A stretch of DNA of 64,000 nucleotides. Source: Hahella sp. HNIBRBA332. Its GTDB lineage: Bacteria > Pseudomonadota > Gammaproteobacteria > Pseudomonadales > Oleiphilaceae. Both the position numbers and the translations under genes were made by a program. How positions within the stretch are numbered: the first letter of the stretch is position 1; each line of letters begins with the position of its first letter. This document shows positions 1 to 8,727 of this stretch, piece after piece. The notes beneath the pieces were generated by a model. The model searched no databases, was not told the DNA's origin, and saw only the letters and a list, made by a program, of their open reading frames with translations. The stretch covers positions 806,001 through 870,000 of the forward strand of contig NZ_CP132203.1 of the NCBI RefSeq assembly GCF_030719035.1. Reading direction: 5' to 3'.

Positions 1-30
1 ACCAAGGTCTGATAATGTAACTTAACGCTG

Positions 31-80
31 TCACAACCCTCCGTCCAACATAGGGGGGAGGGTTGTGATGGTTTGTTTTT
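31..80 (+). terminator. Probable intrinsic terminator of an upstream gene
   Basis: A perfect 11-12 bp inverted repeat (CACAACCCTCC at 32-42 with GGAGGGTTGTG at 57-67, loop of 14 nt) is followed by a T-rich stretch at 69-80. The T-tract starts a few bases after the stem, so termination strength is uncertain. It lies before the first gene and probably ends transcription entering from the left edge. Confidence 0.5.
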
Positions 81-115
81 ATAGAGTTGATCAGTAACAG
101 CAGAGTGTTCCAGAG

Positions 116-337
116 ATGCGGCAAATCATCGTCGACATCTATATATCCGCAGATGAGTACTTGAACGTTTACCGCGGTAGCGCAAAAAGCGTCAACGCCG
201 TAAGCCGGGAAGGGCTCAGGGTTCAATTTCCCGCTAATATCCTGCAGCGCTTCGTAACCCGAGAGGGTATTCGGGGTTCATTTGTCATCACTTTCGATGA
301 CTCCAATAAATTTCAGTCCATTGAGCAACTGGCTTAA
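116..337 (+). CDS. DUF2835 family small protein
   Basis: A 73-residue protein of unknown function. The segments SADEYLNVYRGSAKSV, VQFPANILQRFVT and the ending around NKFQSIEQL match the conserved pattern I know from DUF2835 proteins of gammaproteobacteria, and the length is typical of that family. There is no signal peptide or membrane segment, so it is probably cytoplasmic. It begins with ATG, lies just after a terminator-like hairpin and converges on the Nudix gene with only 8 bp between stop codons. It appears to be its own transcription unit. The family assignment is from memory of the sequence pattern; the function is unknown. Confidence 0.8.
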   Translation: MRQIIVDIYISADEYLNVYRGSAKSVNAVSREGLRVQFPANILQRFVTREGIRGSFVITFDDSNKFQSIEQLA

Positions 338-345
338 CGCCGGTT

Positions 346-918
346 TTATTCGCCTTGCGTCAGCCAATCTGGGTGTTGAAGCGCAATCTTCAGTAACGCC
401 GCGACGCTGATGGCGTCCGTAATTGCGCCGCTCAGCGCCATGTCCACGGCTTCTTGCAGCGGCAAGCGTTGGACTTTTAACTCCTCTGTTTCATCTGGAT
501 TCCAACCGACTTGCGTAAGCTTGCGCGCAACATACACCACGCCCTGTTCGTCGGTGACGCAATTACTGGTGTGCAGGCGCATTAGCTCCGACAGCTCATC
601 GGCAATCAACCCCGTTTCTTCTTGTAGCTCTCTGCGCGCGGCGTCCGCTGTCCATTCATCGTGAGGAGCGCCGCCCATAGGGATCTCCCAGGAGTAGCAT
701 TCGGTCGCATAGCGATATTGTCCCACCAGCCAGGTGTAGCCATGGTCGTCGACCGGCACGATGCCGACCGCTTTGTTCTTCATATGCACAACGCCATAAA
801 TGCCGGGCTTGCCGGTGGGGGCGATGACCTCTCGATGCTCCACTTGAATCCAGGGGTTAACATAAACCTGATTGCTGGAAAGAGTGCGCCAGGGATTGAT
901 TTCAGGAGAGTCGGACAT
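346..918 (-). CDS. Nudix hydrolase, ADP-ribose pyrophosphatase-like
   Basis: A 190-residue Nudix protein. Residues 82-104 match the Nudix box exactly (G-x5-E-x7-REUxEExGU, ending RELQEETGL), which carries the catalytic glutamates and binds Mg2+. The box sits in the middle of the chain after a beta-rich N-terminal region containing VGQYRY and WEIPMGG, as in ADP-ribose/nucleoside-diphosphate-sugar pyrophosphatases. The likely reaction is hydrolysis of a nucleoside diphosphate linked to another moiety; the exact substrate cannot be read from sequence. The ATG start has AGGAA about 8 bp upstream. It is transcribed away from the proS-transglycosylase unit, which ends in its own terminator. Confidence 0.88.
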   Translation of the reverse strand: MSDSPEINPWRTLSSNQVYVNPWIQVEHREVIAPTGKPGIYGVVHMKNKAVGIVPVDDHGYTWLVGQYRYATECYSWEIPMGGAPHDEWTADAARRELQEETGLIADELSELMRLHTSNCVTDEQGVVYVARKLTQVGWNPDETEELKVQRLPLQEAVDMALSGAITDAISVAALLKIALQHPDWLTQGE

Positions 919-982
919 AATGGATTCCTTGTGCGACGTAGCTCGATGGCTTGAAATGATAAGAATGAGTGGAAACTTATAA

Positions 983-1016
983 CAAAAACGCCGGGGGAGA
1001 AAAGCTCCGCCGGCGT
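983..1016 (-). terminator. Intrinsic terminator of the proS-transglycosylase unit
   Basis: Read on the minus strand, a stem of AACGCCGG plus an inner GGAG/CTCC extension closes on a short CTTTT loop and is followed directly by a T-rich run (the complement of the A-run at 983-988). It lies about 35 bp past the transglycosylase stop codon, in the right orientation. Confidence 0.75.
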
Positions 1017-1050
1017 TCGGGAATGGTGTAGGTTGAGTCTGGCGTCGATA

Positions 1051-1674
1051 TCAGGAGTGTTTGACGAACCAGTAACGTTCCCAGGCGACCAGAACCCGTT
1101 CCGGGTACCAGGTTTTGCCCAAGCTGCCGTTGTAGCGGGCCAGAGCTCGAATCAGGTTGCCTTTCTCTTTGTCCAGGTAGTGCTTGAGAATGGTGCAGCC
1201 ATAGCGCAGGTTAGTGGCGACATCGTGGAGGTTATCATCCGGTCGCCCGATTTCGTTTATCCAAAACGGCATCACCTGCATCAGGCCGCGCGCGCCGGCG
1301 CTGGAAACTGCGTAGGGATCAAAGCGGCTTTCCACATGCATTACCGCCAGTACAATTTCCGGATTGAGGCCGGCGCGGGATGCTTCCAGATGCACCAGTT
1401 TCAGTAATTCAAGACGCTGATTGGTGTCTTTGATGTACTTTTCCATGCGGGTGGACATATCCACCAGCCATACTTCGGCGTCAAAGCGGTCAATAAAGCT
1501 TTGGGCCTCGTTAACCGTGCGCTTTAATACGGCGCGCAGCTCCGGATCCGGCTCTTGTTGGCCGGCGGCAAGGGCGGAGACCGGCGCAAGCGCCAGCAGC
1601 ATGAAAATTCCGAATAACCAAGACAAGCCCTTGCCTCGAACAAGGGCGGGGCGCACTGAATAACTGTACTGCAT
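1051..1674 (-). CDS. Secreted lytic transglycosylase (SLT domain)
   Basis: A 207-residue exported murein lytic transglycosylase. A signal peptide covers about residues 1-36 (basic start, hydrophobic core FGIFMLLALA, cleavage near ALA-AG). The catalytic SLT domain follows, with the typical MHVESRFDP segment whose glutamate (Glu115) is the expected acid/base residue, then SSAGARGLMQVMP and later RYNGSLG. The family cleaves the MurNAc-GlcNAc bond of peptidoglycan to give 1,6-anhydromuropeptides in the periplasm. It starts 11 bp after the proS stop with a weak ribosome-binding site, so it is probably co-transcribed with proS. The short single-domain build resembles MltE or small SLT proteins; the exact subfamily is not clear. 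Confidence 0.88.
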   Translation of the reverse strand: MQYSYSVRPALVRGKGLSWLFGIFMLLALAPVSALAAGQQEPDPELRAVLKRTVNEAQSFIDRFDAEVWLVDMSTRMEKYIKDTNQRLELLKLVHLEASRAGLNPEIVLAVMHVESRFDPYAVSSAGARGLMQVMPFWINEIGRPDDNLHDVATNLRYGCTILKHYLDKEKGNLIRALARYNGSLGKTWYPERVLVAWERYWFVKHS

Positions 1675-1685
1675 GATTTAATTGA

Positions 1686-3410
1686 CTATTTTTTCAACTT
1701 CTCTTTGATGAAGTTTACAACAGTATCCACTGCCATATCTGTGCTGTCGGTATCACGGCGGCCTTTGTATTCCACATTGCCTTCCGCCAGACCGCGATCA
1801 CTGATGACGACTCGGTGTGGGATGCCGATGAGCTCCATTTCCGCAAATTTAACGCCGGGGCGTTCATTACGGTCGTCCAGCAGAACATCTACGCCGGCTT
1901 GCAACAGTTCTGCGTAAAGGCTTTCTGCTTTCTCGCGCACTACATCAGATTTATGCATATTCAAAGGAACCAGGGCGACCTGGAAAGGCGCCAGGGCGTC
2001 CGGCCAGATGATGCCTTTGTCGTCGTGGCCCTGCTCAATCGCGGCGGCGACCACCCGGGAGACGCCAATGCCGTAACAGCCCATTTGCATCACGGTAGCT
2101 TTGCCGTTTTCGTCCAATACGGTGGCGTTCATGGCGGAGCTGTATTTGTCGCCCAGTTTGAATACGTGTCCAACCTCGATGCCTTTTTTGAGCACCAGGA
2201 TGCCTTTGCCATCGGGGCTGAGATCGCCTTCCACCACGTTACGCAGATCGGCGGTTTCCTTTATTTCGCAGTCACGTCCCCAGTTAACGCCGGTGAAGTG
2301 CTGGCCTTCTTCGTTGGCGCCGCAGACAAAATCCGCCAGCACGGCTGCGCTGTTGTCGACAATAGTGCGAAGAGACAGATTCACGGGGCCAATGGAGCCA
2401 GGCTTGCAGCCCACCGCCGCCTCAATGGCTTCGTCGCTGGCGAACGTCAACGGGGACGCCACGCCAGGCAGCTTCTCCGCTTTGATTTCATTGAGAACAT
2501 GATCGCCGCGCAGCACCAGAGCGATTATCGGAGCAGTCTCTCCTTCTTCCGCTTCGCCCAGCACCAGCAGAGTTTTCACGGTTTGCTCCGCAGGCAGTTT
2601 CAAAAATGCGGAGACGCTTTCAATTGTGCGTTGATCAGGCGTCGCTACCTTGGTCATGTCTTTGGACGGCGCAGGCGCCTGCTTGAGAGTGGTCAGGGCT
2701 TCCGCTTTTTCTAAGTTGGCGGCGTAGTCGCTCTCAGTGCTGAACGCGATCAAGTCTTCCCCGGAGTTGGCCAGTACATGGAACTCATGGGAAGATGAAC
2801 CGCCAATGCTGCCGCTATCCGCTTGCACAGGACGGAAGTCCAGGCCGAAGCGAGTGAATATGCGGGTGTAAGCGTCGTACATGACCATGTAGGTTTCGTC
2901 CAGTGATTCCTGACTCACGTGGAAGGAGTAGGCGTCCTTCATCAGGAACTCTCTGGCGCGCATGATGCCGAAGCGAGGGCGGCGCTCATCGCGGAACTTC
3001 ATTTGAATCTGGTAAAAATTAGCCGGTAGTTGTTTGTAGCTTTTCAGCTCATTGCGAATCAGGTCGGTGATGACTTCTTCATGAGTCGGGCCGACGCAGA
3101 AATCGCGATTGTGACGGTCGTGAATGCGTAGCAGCTCGCAGCCGTATTGCTCCCAGCGGCCGGATTCGATCCATAGTTCTGCTGGCTGCACCGCCGGCAT
3201 CAACACTTCCTGGGCGCCGGAACGGTCCATTTCCTCTCTGACGATATTTTCAACTTTTTTCAGAACCCTCAAGCCAAGGGGGAGCCAGGTATAGAGACCT
3301 GCGGCCAGCTTGCGAATCATGCCCGCGCGCAGCATCAACTGATGGCTGATGACTTCCGCGTCGGCAGGGGTTTCTTTCAGGGTGGCGATCAGGTATCGAC
3401 TTGCGCGCAT
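1686..3410 (-). CDS. proS: Prolyl-tRNA synthetase
   Basis: Class II aminoacyl-tRNA synthetase of 574 residues, the usual size of the bacterial ProRS with an editing insert. It charges tRNA-Pro with proline in the cytoplasm. The N-terminal MRASRYLIATLKETPADAE is typical. Motif 2 is visible as FRDERRPRFGIMRAREFLMK and motif 3 as GCYGIGVSRVVAAAIEQ. Between them, roughly residues 230-390, lies the INS domain, which in the family removes alanine mischarged to tRNA-Pro. The C-terminal anticodon-binding domain starts near FQVALVPLNMHKSD. The ATG start has a GGGAAG-type site close upstream. It is the first gene of a two-gene unit with the transglycosylase. Confidence 0.97.
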   Translation of the reverse strand: MRASRYLIATLKETPADAEVISHQLMLRAGMIRKLAAGLYTWLPLGLRVLKKVENIVREEMDRSGAQEVLMPAVQPAELWIESGRWEQYGCELLRIHDRHNRDFCVGPTHEEVITDLIRNELKSYKQLPANFYQIQMKFRDERRPRFGIMRAREFLMKDAYSFHVSQESLDETYMVMYDAYTRIFTRFGLDFRPVQADSGSIGGSSSHEFHVLANSGEDLIAFSTESDYAANLEKAEALTTLKQAPAPSKDMTKVATPDQRTIESVSAFLKLPAEQTVKTLLVLGEAEEGETAPIIALVLRGDHVLNEIKAEKLPGVASPLTFASDEAIEAAVGCKPGSIGPVNLSLRTIVDNSAAVLADFVCGANEEGQHFTGVNWGRDCEIKETADLRNVVEGDLSPDGKGILVLKKGIEVGHVFKLGDKYSSAMNATVLDENGKATVMQMGCYGIGVSRVVAAAIEQGHDDKGIIWPDALAPFQVALVPLNMHKSDVVREKAESLYAELLQAGVDVLLDDRNERPGVKFAEMELIGIPHRVVISDRGLAEGNVEYKGRRDTDSTDMAVDTVVNFIKEKLKK

Positions 3411-3737
3411 ATATCTTCCCAGGAATACAAATAAATAAGGTTAACTACCGGTAATGGTTTATTTTTACTGCCGCACTATTGTAGAAGCGATGACTCCTTG
3501 CGTACAGGCGCGATTGTATTAATTGCGAATACGGCTCAGAGGGCGGCCCGACGGCCGCCATGACGATCGGATTTATCGCAGTTTTCCCCAAAACGGCCCA
3601 TCCAAGCGGCCTTTTTCGCGTCATACAACAGTTTGTCATGAGAACGCAACCGGCCTCATGGTTTATGCCATATACCTGCTTGGCAACCCTGGGGCGATGA
3701 GGCAAACTCACCAGCGTCCGATGATACAGTTGAGCCT
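3411..3737. other. Intergenic region between divergent proS and thioesterase gene
   Basis: About 330 bp with no convincing gene. The open frames here lack family resemblance and overlap each other on opposite strands. It must hold the promoters of proS (leftward) and the thioesterase (rightward), but I cannot assign clear -35/-10 pairs. One GC-rich hairpin is visible, GGCGGCC at 3542-3548 pairing with GGCCGCC at 3553-3559 over a 4-nt loop. It has no T-run and so is not an obvious terminator. Confidence 0.5.
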
Positions 3738-4148
3738 ATGATGCTGACCGCGCACGAAATTCAAAACATCATCAGAACCGGCGTGCCGATGGCGGAGTCC
3801 ATCGATTTCCGGGTTGATGAGGTCTCAGGCAAGAACGCTATCGCCCGAATCCCGTTTTCAGAAACCTTTGTGCGCCCCGGAGGGACTCTTTCCGGACCCA
3901 TCATCATGTCGCTGGCGGATGCATCCATGTATGCAATTATCCTGGCGACTTTAGGGCGTGTGGAAATGGCTGTCACCAGCAATTTAAACATCAACTTTTT
4001 GCAACGGCCCAAGCCGGAAGACCTTTTGGCGGAGGCGACTCTGCTTAAACTTGGCTCCCGGATTGCATTTTGTGAAGTAAATCTGTACTCGCCGAACAGC
4101 GATGGTTTGGTCGCACACGCAACGGGAAGTTACGCGTTGCCGCGGTAA
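3738..4148 (+). CDS. Hotdog-fold thioesterase, PaaI/DUF4442-like
   Basis: A 136-residue single-domain protein of the hotdog acyl-CoA thioesterase superfamily. Visible family features are FVRPGGTLSGPIIMSLADASMYAIIL, where the Gly-rich turn leads into the long central helix with an Asp in the usual active-site position, and the later beta strands TSNLNINFLQRP and AHATGSYALP. Such enzymes hydrolyse acyl- or aryl-CoA thioesters in the cytoplasm; the substrate is not predictable. Two ATG codons lie in tandem (3738 and 3741), and either could be used. The TetR gene follows about 160 bp downstream on the same strand. Confidence 0.82.
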   Translation: MMLTAHEIQNIIRTGVPMAESIDFRVDEVSGKNAIARIPFSETFVRPGGTLSGPIIMSLADASMYAIILATLGRVEMAVTSNLNINFLQRPKPEDLLAEATLLKLGSRIAFCEVNLYSPNSDGLVAHATGSYALPR

Positions 4149-4245
4149 GGGGGGGAGGAGCCCGCCAGGCGCGTCGCAGCTAGTAGACTGCTGTACCGCA
4201 ATAATAGCCGTACCCACAACAATAAAAACCAAATGAAATGACTTT

Positions 4246-4281
4246 GATCAGAGTACTAACTCAAGAACGATCAGTACTAAC
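4246..4281. promoter_or_regulatory. Direct repeats, candidate TetR operator
   Basis: The 9-mer AGTACTAAC occurs at 4252-4260 and again at 4273-4281, exactly 21 bp apart (two helical turns). Each copy is preceded by GATCA. The repeats end 24 bp before the TetR start codon, the usual place for an autoregulatory operator. Each copy contains the palindrome AGTACT. The regulatory role is inferred from position and symmetry. Confidence 0.4.
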
Positions 4282-4305
4282 CTCGTGGAATAACTACAGG
4301 AAGTT

Positions 4306-4965
4306 ATGACTATGAACATTACCGCCAGTAAAAACTCAGAAGCGCTGCAGGAGCTCGAACAGCGCAGGCAGCCCGTGCAAGAACGCAGCCGGGAAAGAGT
4401 CGAGCTGATATTAAACGAAGCTGCCATTCTTATCAGTGAAGTTGGCGTGCAGGGAGCGAAAACCTCGGAGATCGCCCGTCGCGCGGGTATTTCCCTAGCG
4501 TCTTTGTATCGCTATTTCCCCAACAAGGCCGCTATAGTCAAGGCCTTGGCTGAGCGTCATATCAAGACGTTGAGCACCGTCATGGAGGAGTTTGTAAACG
4601 AGTTTGATCTGGAGGAAGGGTTTGACAAGCTTATCGACACCTTCGCCCATTTCTACCGCTCTGAGCCAGGTTACAAAGAAATCTGGTCGGGCGTCGAGGC
4701 GATGCCTGAGCTTCAGCAATTGGATCTCGGCGAGTTGTTTGATAACGCCCAGGCTATTACCAATCGCGCCAAATTGCTGTATCCGCAAGTAGAACAAGAG
4801 CGTCTGTGGTTAATATGCGTGATGCTGCCCAGAGCCTGCGGCGCTATCCTGAGGCTGGCCATGACGATGGAAGAAAAGCCTGAGTCAATCATGCTGACGG
4901 AATTAAAGTTGATGGTGAAGTCGTACTTGCGTCAACGTTTAGGTGAGCTGGACGCGGCGGCGTAA
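4306..4965 (+). CDS. TetR-family transcriptional regulator
   Basis: A 219-residue TetR-type DNA-binding protein. The helix-turn-helix lies at about residues 40-85, with the characteristic segment TSEIARRAGISLASLYRYFPNKAAIVKAL. The remainder is the all-helical ligand-binding and dimerisation domain, which diverges between family members, so the ligand is unknown. It starts at ATG with GGAAG about 7 bp upstream; a second in-frame ATG follows two codons later. Paired 9-bp repeats just upstream suggest autoregulation. A possible target is the upstream thioesterase gene or the gene itself; this is inference only. Confidence 0.9.
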   Translation: MTMNITASKNSEALQELEQRRQPVQERSRERVELILNEAAILISEVGVQGAKTSEIARRAGISLASLYRYFPNKAAIVKALAERHIKTLSTVMEEFVNEFDLEEGFDKLIDTFAHFYRSEPGYKEIWSGVEAMPELQQLDLGELFDNAQAITNRAKLLYPQVEQERLWLICVMLPRACGAILRLAMTMEEKPESIMLTELKLMVKSYLRQRLGELDAAA

Positions 4966-5117
4966 CGTCGTGTGATTGGTTACCCCGCATTGGGCCTGAG
5001 GTCAGGGAGTGCGGAAACATATAAATGAAGACGTACCGCAAATAAGCAAGCGTCATCCCTGTCGCCAATACTTGGCGGCGTCTTCTTACGGTGTATTACC
5101 GGAGGACTGAAAGCGAG

Positions 5118-6011
5118 TCAGTCAATGACGTCTTTCAGCGCCTCCTCAAGCATATCAAATTGAAAACTGAAGTTTTCTTCCAATAAACGGGCTGGTATCG
5201 CCTTTTGTCCCGTCAACAACATCCTCGATAGCTCCCCCATCGCTAGCCTCAATGCAAACGCTGGCGCTGTGCAGAATGCAGGGCGATGAAGCAGTTTCGC
5301 CAAGGTGGCGGTGAACTCAGCGTTAGTGACCGGCGTAGGGCTGACAGCATTGTAGGGGCCGCTGCATGTAGGCGTTTCGAGCAAATGCAGCAGAACTCTT
5401 AGCAGGTCTTGAATATGGATCCAGGGCATCCACTGGCTTCCGTCGCCGAATTTCCCCCCCAGACCAAGTTTAAAAACGGGTAGCATTTTCTGTAGGAAAC
5501 CCTCTTTTCCCACCACCAGGCCGATACGGGCGATGGCGACGCGCATGCCAATACTCTCTGCACTTAGGGCGGCGGCTTCCCATTCGCTGCACAGTTCATG
5601 TGTGAACTCCTCGTGGGGCGGGTTATGCTCTGTCACTAATAGGTCTTGCTGGTCTCCGTAATAGCCCACGGCGGATGCGGAAACCATTGCTTTGGGGAGC
5701 GTTTCCATTTGCTTGCACATGTCAATCAGGTCGTGGGTCAGCGCAATACGGCTTTGCTTCAGCTTTTGCTTACGCGCTTGTGTCCAGTGTCTGTCTGCTA
5801 CGGGCTCGCCAGCCAGATTGATGATGGCGTCAACCGGTGTTTCTATCAGGTCCGCGCGCAGCTCTCCGATACTGCGGCAGCGCTCTCCCACAAGATGAGA
5901 TACCTGTTCAGGTCTTCTGCTGAACACAGTAGTGTCGTGTCCACTGGCCCATAGCGCCCGGCACAGTTGTTTGCCGATAAAACCTGTACCCCCGGTCACC
6001 AGGATGTGCAT
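5118..6011 (-). CDS. TIGR01777-family sugar-epimerase-like oxidoreductase (YfcH type)
   Basis: A 297-residue extended short-chain dehydrogenase/epimerase homologue. The N-terminal Rossmann motif TGGTGFIGKQL binds NAD(P). SRRPEQV follows the second strand, and NLAGEPVADRHWT plus SASAVGYYGD are hallmarks of the TIGR01777/YfcH group. A C-terminal DUF1731-like region covers about residues 245-295 (FALRLAMGELSRMLLTGQKA). The role of the family is not firmly known. The start ATG has AAGGAGAT 7 bp upstream, a strong site. It is transcribed leftward, and the CbiX-like gene upstream has the same orientation about 230 bp away. Confidence 0.9.
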   Translation of the reverse strand: MHILVTGGTGFIGKQLCRALWASGHDTTVFSRRPEQVSHLVGERCRSIGELRADLIETPVDAIINLAGEPVADRHWTQARKQKLKQSRIALTHDLIDMCKQMETLPKAMVSASAVGYYGDQQDLLVTEHNPPHEEFTHELCSEWEAAALSAESIGMRVAIARIGLVVGKEGFLQKMLPVFKLGLGGKFGDGSQWMPWIHIQDLLRVLLHLLETPTCSGPYNAVSPTPVTNAEFTATLAKLLHRPAFCTAPAFALRLAMGELSRMLLTGQKAIPARLLEENFSFQFDMLEEALKDVID

Positions 6012-6237
6012 GCTTGGATCTCCTTAAACTCTTCCTTTCAACATGTGAGTCGTCGACTGTGCGTGAGTAGTGCGCAGTGGCGATTGGGCTATCTTGTGCC
6101 TAATCGGGCGTCTATACAATAAGTTGTTTAAAACTCGACTCTTAGCTCGCTCAGTTAAGGATTTAGCGGCGTAAGCATCTCGCTGCAGTAAGTATCTGAG
6201 GCGGCTTGTGGTCTCTCGCAATTATATGCGACCTTGG

Positions 6238-6612
6238 TCAGCGTGCGCTGGACTGTAGAAGGTCGCGAACAATTCCTTCAACGGCGGCGATGAATAGAGG
6301 GTGCTCCCCAAGGGGTGGCAGCAGAGTGATGTCGACGCCAGACTTTTTGGTCAGCGCGGCGGTCATGGCGGGGACATCCTCTCGCAAATGTTTCCCTGCG
6401 GCGAAAAAAAGAGGCAGGACCGCTATGGACTGCGCACCCTGATCTTTAGCTTTTATCACGGCTTGTTCCAGTGTGGGTTCCGCAAGCTCCATGAACGCCA
6501 GGGAAACCTGAGTGGCGCTTTGGGAAAGGCGTTCCGTCAGTGCGATAAAAGGCTGCAACCAGTTGTTGTCACGGCTGCCATGAGCGAGAAGTATTGTGTG
6601 GTCGAAAGTCAT
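6238..6612 (-). CDS. Single-domain CbiX / sirohydrochlorin chelatase-like protein
   Basis: A 124-residue protein of the CbiX/SirB chelatase fold. It opens with FDHTILLAHGSRDNNW, the family signature in which the histidine and following residues coordinate the metal or tetrapyrrole. A second motif, VLPLFFAAGKHLREDVP, also matches. Characterised relatives insert Co2+ or Fe2+ into sirohydrochlorin for cobalamin or siroheme synthesis. No other tetrapyrrole genes are nearby, so the substrate is open. I prefer the ATG at 6612, where the conserved sequence begins; an in-frame TTG at 6633 would add seven residues. The GGAG upstream of the ATG is rather distant (about 15 nt). Confidence 0.8.
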   Translation of the reverse strand: MTFDHTILLAHGSRDNNWLQPFIALTERLSQSATQVSLAFMELAEPTLEQAVIKAKDQGAQSIAVLPLFFAAGKHLREDVPAMTAALTKKSGVDITLLPPLGEHPLFIAAVEGIVRDLLQSSAR

Positions 6613-6804
6613 AATGAATTGTCGAATCTCCAAGTATGTGCATGGTACGCCGATTAGGCCGGTTTGGTTTGCTGCTTTCTTATTAAGAGGCCTATTTTCT
6701 TGACTTGGACGTCTATAATCGAGAGCTTACTCAGTTTTAGGCGGGAAACGAATATCCACTTTGGTTTTTGCGTTGCGTTTTGTGCTGATGGTTACGGAGG
6801 GGTG

Positions 6805-7410
6805 ATGTGGTCGGACGGCGAAATTTTACGTTATTGGTTTGGCGAGCAGGATGAGAATGGGTTGCCGCCTCAGGAAAATCTCCGGCGTTGGTTTTCTGAG
6901 GCTAAGAGTTATGACCGTGAAATTCGTCGGCGCTTCTTAACGACGGTTGTCCTGGCTTCGGAGCAGGGGTTGCAGCATTGGCGTGATAGTTCCGAAGGCG
7001 TACTGGCCCTGATTCTTCTGCAGGATGTTTTACCTCGTTATATCTTCCGTGGCGGCGCCATGGCGTTTGACCAGGATAAGGAGGCCAGAAAAACGGCGCG
7101 GGAAGGGCTCAAAAAGGCGCTGGATGTCAGGCTTGAGCCGGTTCAGCGAATCTTTTTCTACATGCCGCTTTTACATTCGGAGAAAGTGTCCGATCAAGAG
7201 GAGTCAGTCGCGCTTTATCGACAGCTCGCTGCGACCTGTGAGGCGGGTCCGTTAAGGGACTTTGTCAGTGGCTTCGCAGGCAAGGCGGAAACGAACCGGG
7301 ACGTCATTCGCCAGTTTGGGCGCTTCCCCCACAGAAACAAGGTATTGAGGCGCGCGAGTCGGCCGGAGGAGGTTGAGTTTTTGCTCTCTTATCCGGCCGT
7401 TTACGACTGA
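6805..7410 (+). CDS. DUF924 family protein
   Basis: A protein of about 201 residues matching DUF924, a helical family distantly related to TPR folds. The conserved pieces are ILRYWFGE, WFSEAKSYDREIRRRF, the central LILLQDVLPRYIFRGGAMAFDQD (usually LLDQFPRNIFRG..AFA.D in the family) and FFYMPLLHSEKVSDQE. The start at ATG 6805 is chosen because GGAGG lies a few bases upstream and the family alignment begins here. The frame is open further upstream, but that part is unlike the family. The function is unknown and the protein is probably cytoplasmic. Confidence 0.85.
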   Translation: MWSDGEILRYWFGEQDENGLPPQENLRRWFSEAKSYDREIRRRFLTTVVLASEQGLQHWRDSSEGVLALILLQDVLPRYIFRGGAMAFDQDKEARKTAREGLKKALDVRLEPVQRIFFYMPLLHSEKVSDQEESVALYRQLAATCEAGPLRDFVSGFAGKAETNRDVIRQFGRFPHRNKVLRRASRPEEVEFLLSYPAVYD

Positions 7411-7610
7411 TCTTGCCTGACGGCTAATTTCTTACTCTAACGCTGCCCACCTGTGAGGATTTTCTGTCTCCTGGGTCACAATGTTGACCTTTGCTGGCTG
7501 AGCCTTGTATCCCCCTTTGTTAACATGCGTGGTTCGTCACAGTTTCCTGGACTTTGCGTCAACGGCTCCTGAGTGACGTCTGGAGCCTGGAAGTAAAATA
7601 AGAGTTAGTT

Positions 7611-8324
7611 ATGTCTAGTAGCCTTGAATTGGACTTTCCCGCTGTAGATCAGTCTTTATGTGAATCGATTCAATACCAGGGAAGAAAGGCCTCAAGGGTC
7701 AAGAGCGAGCAGCGACGCCGAGAGATATTGCAAGCCGCTTTACGTATCGTAGCGAAGGAGGGCGTGCAAGGCGTCAAACATCGCGCCGTGGCGAAAGAGG
7801 CGGGCGTCCCCTTGGCCTCCACCACTTATTACTTCAAAGACATCAATGAGTTAATTACTGACGCTTTCATGCTGTTCGCGGAAAAAAGCCGTGAGAAGCT
7901 GGAGTTCTTCTACTCTGAACTACGCCGTCTCGCCGAAGTGTATGACGCCGCCTCTGTAATGGAGGATGAGGGACGCAAGCGTGAATTCGCCAACGCGTTA
8001 GTGGAAATGGGGACCAACTATGTGCTGGGGCAGGTCCGGCACCACAAGTCTGAGCTTATGTCTGAGCAGGCTTTTTTAATGGAGTCTGTGCGGGATGAGA
8101 ATCTGAGCGCGTTGGCGCGGCGATATAAAGACGCTTGGTTATCCGGTTTGGTGGAATTTATGCAGTCGCTCGGGTACGAGACCTATGTCGAGGATGCGGC
8201 CATTATTATGGGAATGGTGGGCAATCTGGAGCAGGAGGGCGCGCTGCAAGGCGGTCGTATAGACGAAGATAAGGTGCGCAGAGTCTGGCGACGCCTTCTT
8301 TATATGATGCTGGATATACGCTAG
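7611..8324 (+). CDS. TetR-family transcriptional regulator
   Basis: A 237-residue TetR-type regulator with a DNA-binding domain at about residues 32-85. The helix-turn-helix runs through VKHRAVAKEAGVPLASTTYYFKDINELI, a version of the motif common in pseudomonad-like regulators. An N-terminal extension of about 30 residues precedes the domain. The C-terminal helical domain binds an unknown ligand. A 6-bp inverted repeat (GGCTCC at 7564-7569 and GGAGCC at 7582-7587) lies 25-45 bp before the start codon and could be part of an operator, though its half-sites are far apart. It is followed by tRNA-Gly and probably stands alone. Confidence 0.88.
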   Translation: MSSSLELDFPAVDQSLCESIQYQGRKASRVKSEQRRREILQAALRIVAKEGVQGVKHRAVAKEAGVPLASTTYYFKDINELITDAFMLFAEKSREKLEFFYSELRRLAEVYDAASVMEDEGRKREFANALVEMGTNYVLGQVRHHKSELMSEQAFLMESVRDENLSALARRYKDAWLSGLVEFMQSLGYETYVEDAAIIMGMVGNLEQEGALQGGRIDEDKVRRVWRRLLYMMLDIR

Positions 8325-8376
8325 GCTTCGGTCCCCCGCTTTTGTTTTATGAAATGAAAAAAAATCAAAATAGGGG

Positions 8377-8405
8377 TTGCGCGCTTTCGGAACGCTAATT
8401 ATAAT
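8377..8405 (+). promoter_or_regulatory. Sigma-70 promoter of the tRNA-Gly gene
   Basis: TTGCGC at 8377-8382 and a perfect TATAAT at 8400-8405 are separated by exactly 17 bp. They are followed by a GC-rich discriminator (GCGCCC), typical of stable-RNA promoters under stringent control. The tRNA begins about 75 bp downstream. Confidence 0.75.
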
Positions 8406-8481
8406 GCGCCCACTTCTGTTGAGGAGCGCCTCGAAAGAAGCTGCAAAGCAAGCTAACATCATGATTAGCTTGATCTTTTAA

Positions 8482-8557
<76 letters not shown>

Positions 8558-8727
8558 AATTTTCTCTTCAAGTTTCCATTTCAATCCTTTCAAATAATCC
8601 AGTACTTATTCCCAGTCTCCTATTGGTTTCTCTGGATTTTCGGCGTTTTCTTCAACCATCGTCTAAACTTAAAGCCAAGCAGGTCTGTATGGTCTGTAAG
8701 TTGGTATCTACCCTGGGGTATTAGGTT

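Noticed and set aside
3445..3741. Overlapping small frames between proS and the thioesterase gene
   Set aside because: They overlap on opposite strands with no motif or ribosome-binding site, and sit where divergent promoters are expected.
6024..6221. A 65-codon minus-strand frame between the epimerase and CbiX-like genes
   Set aside because: Low-complexity basic translation, no conserved motif, no ribosome-binding site.
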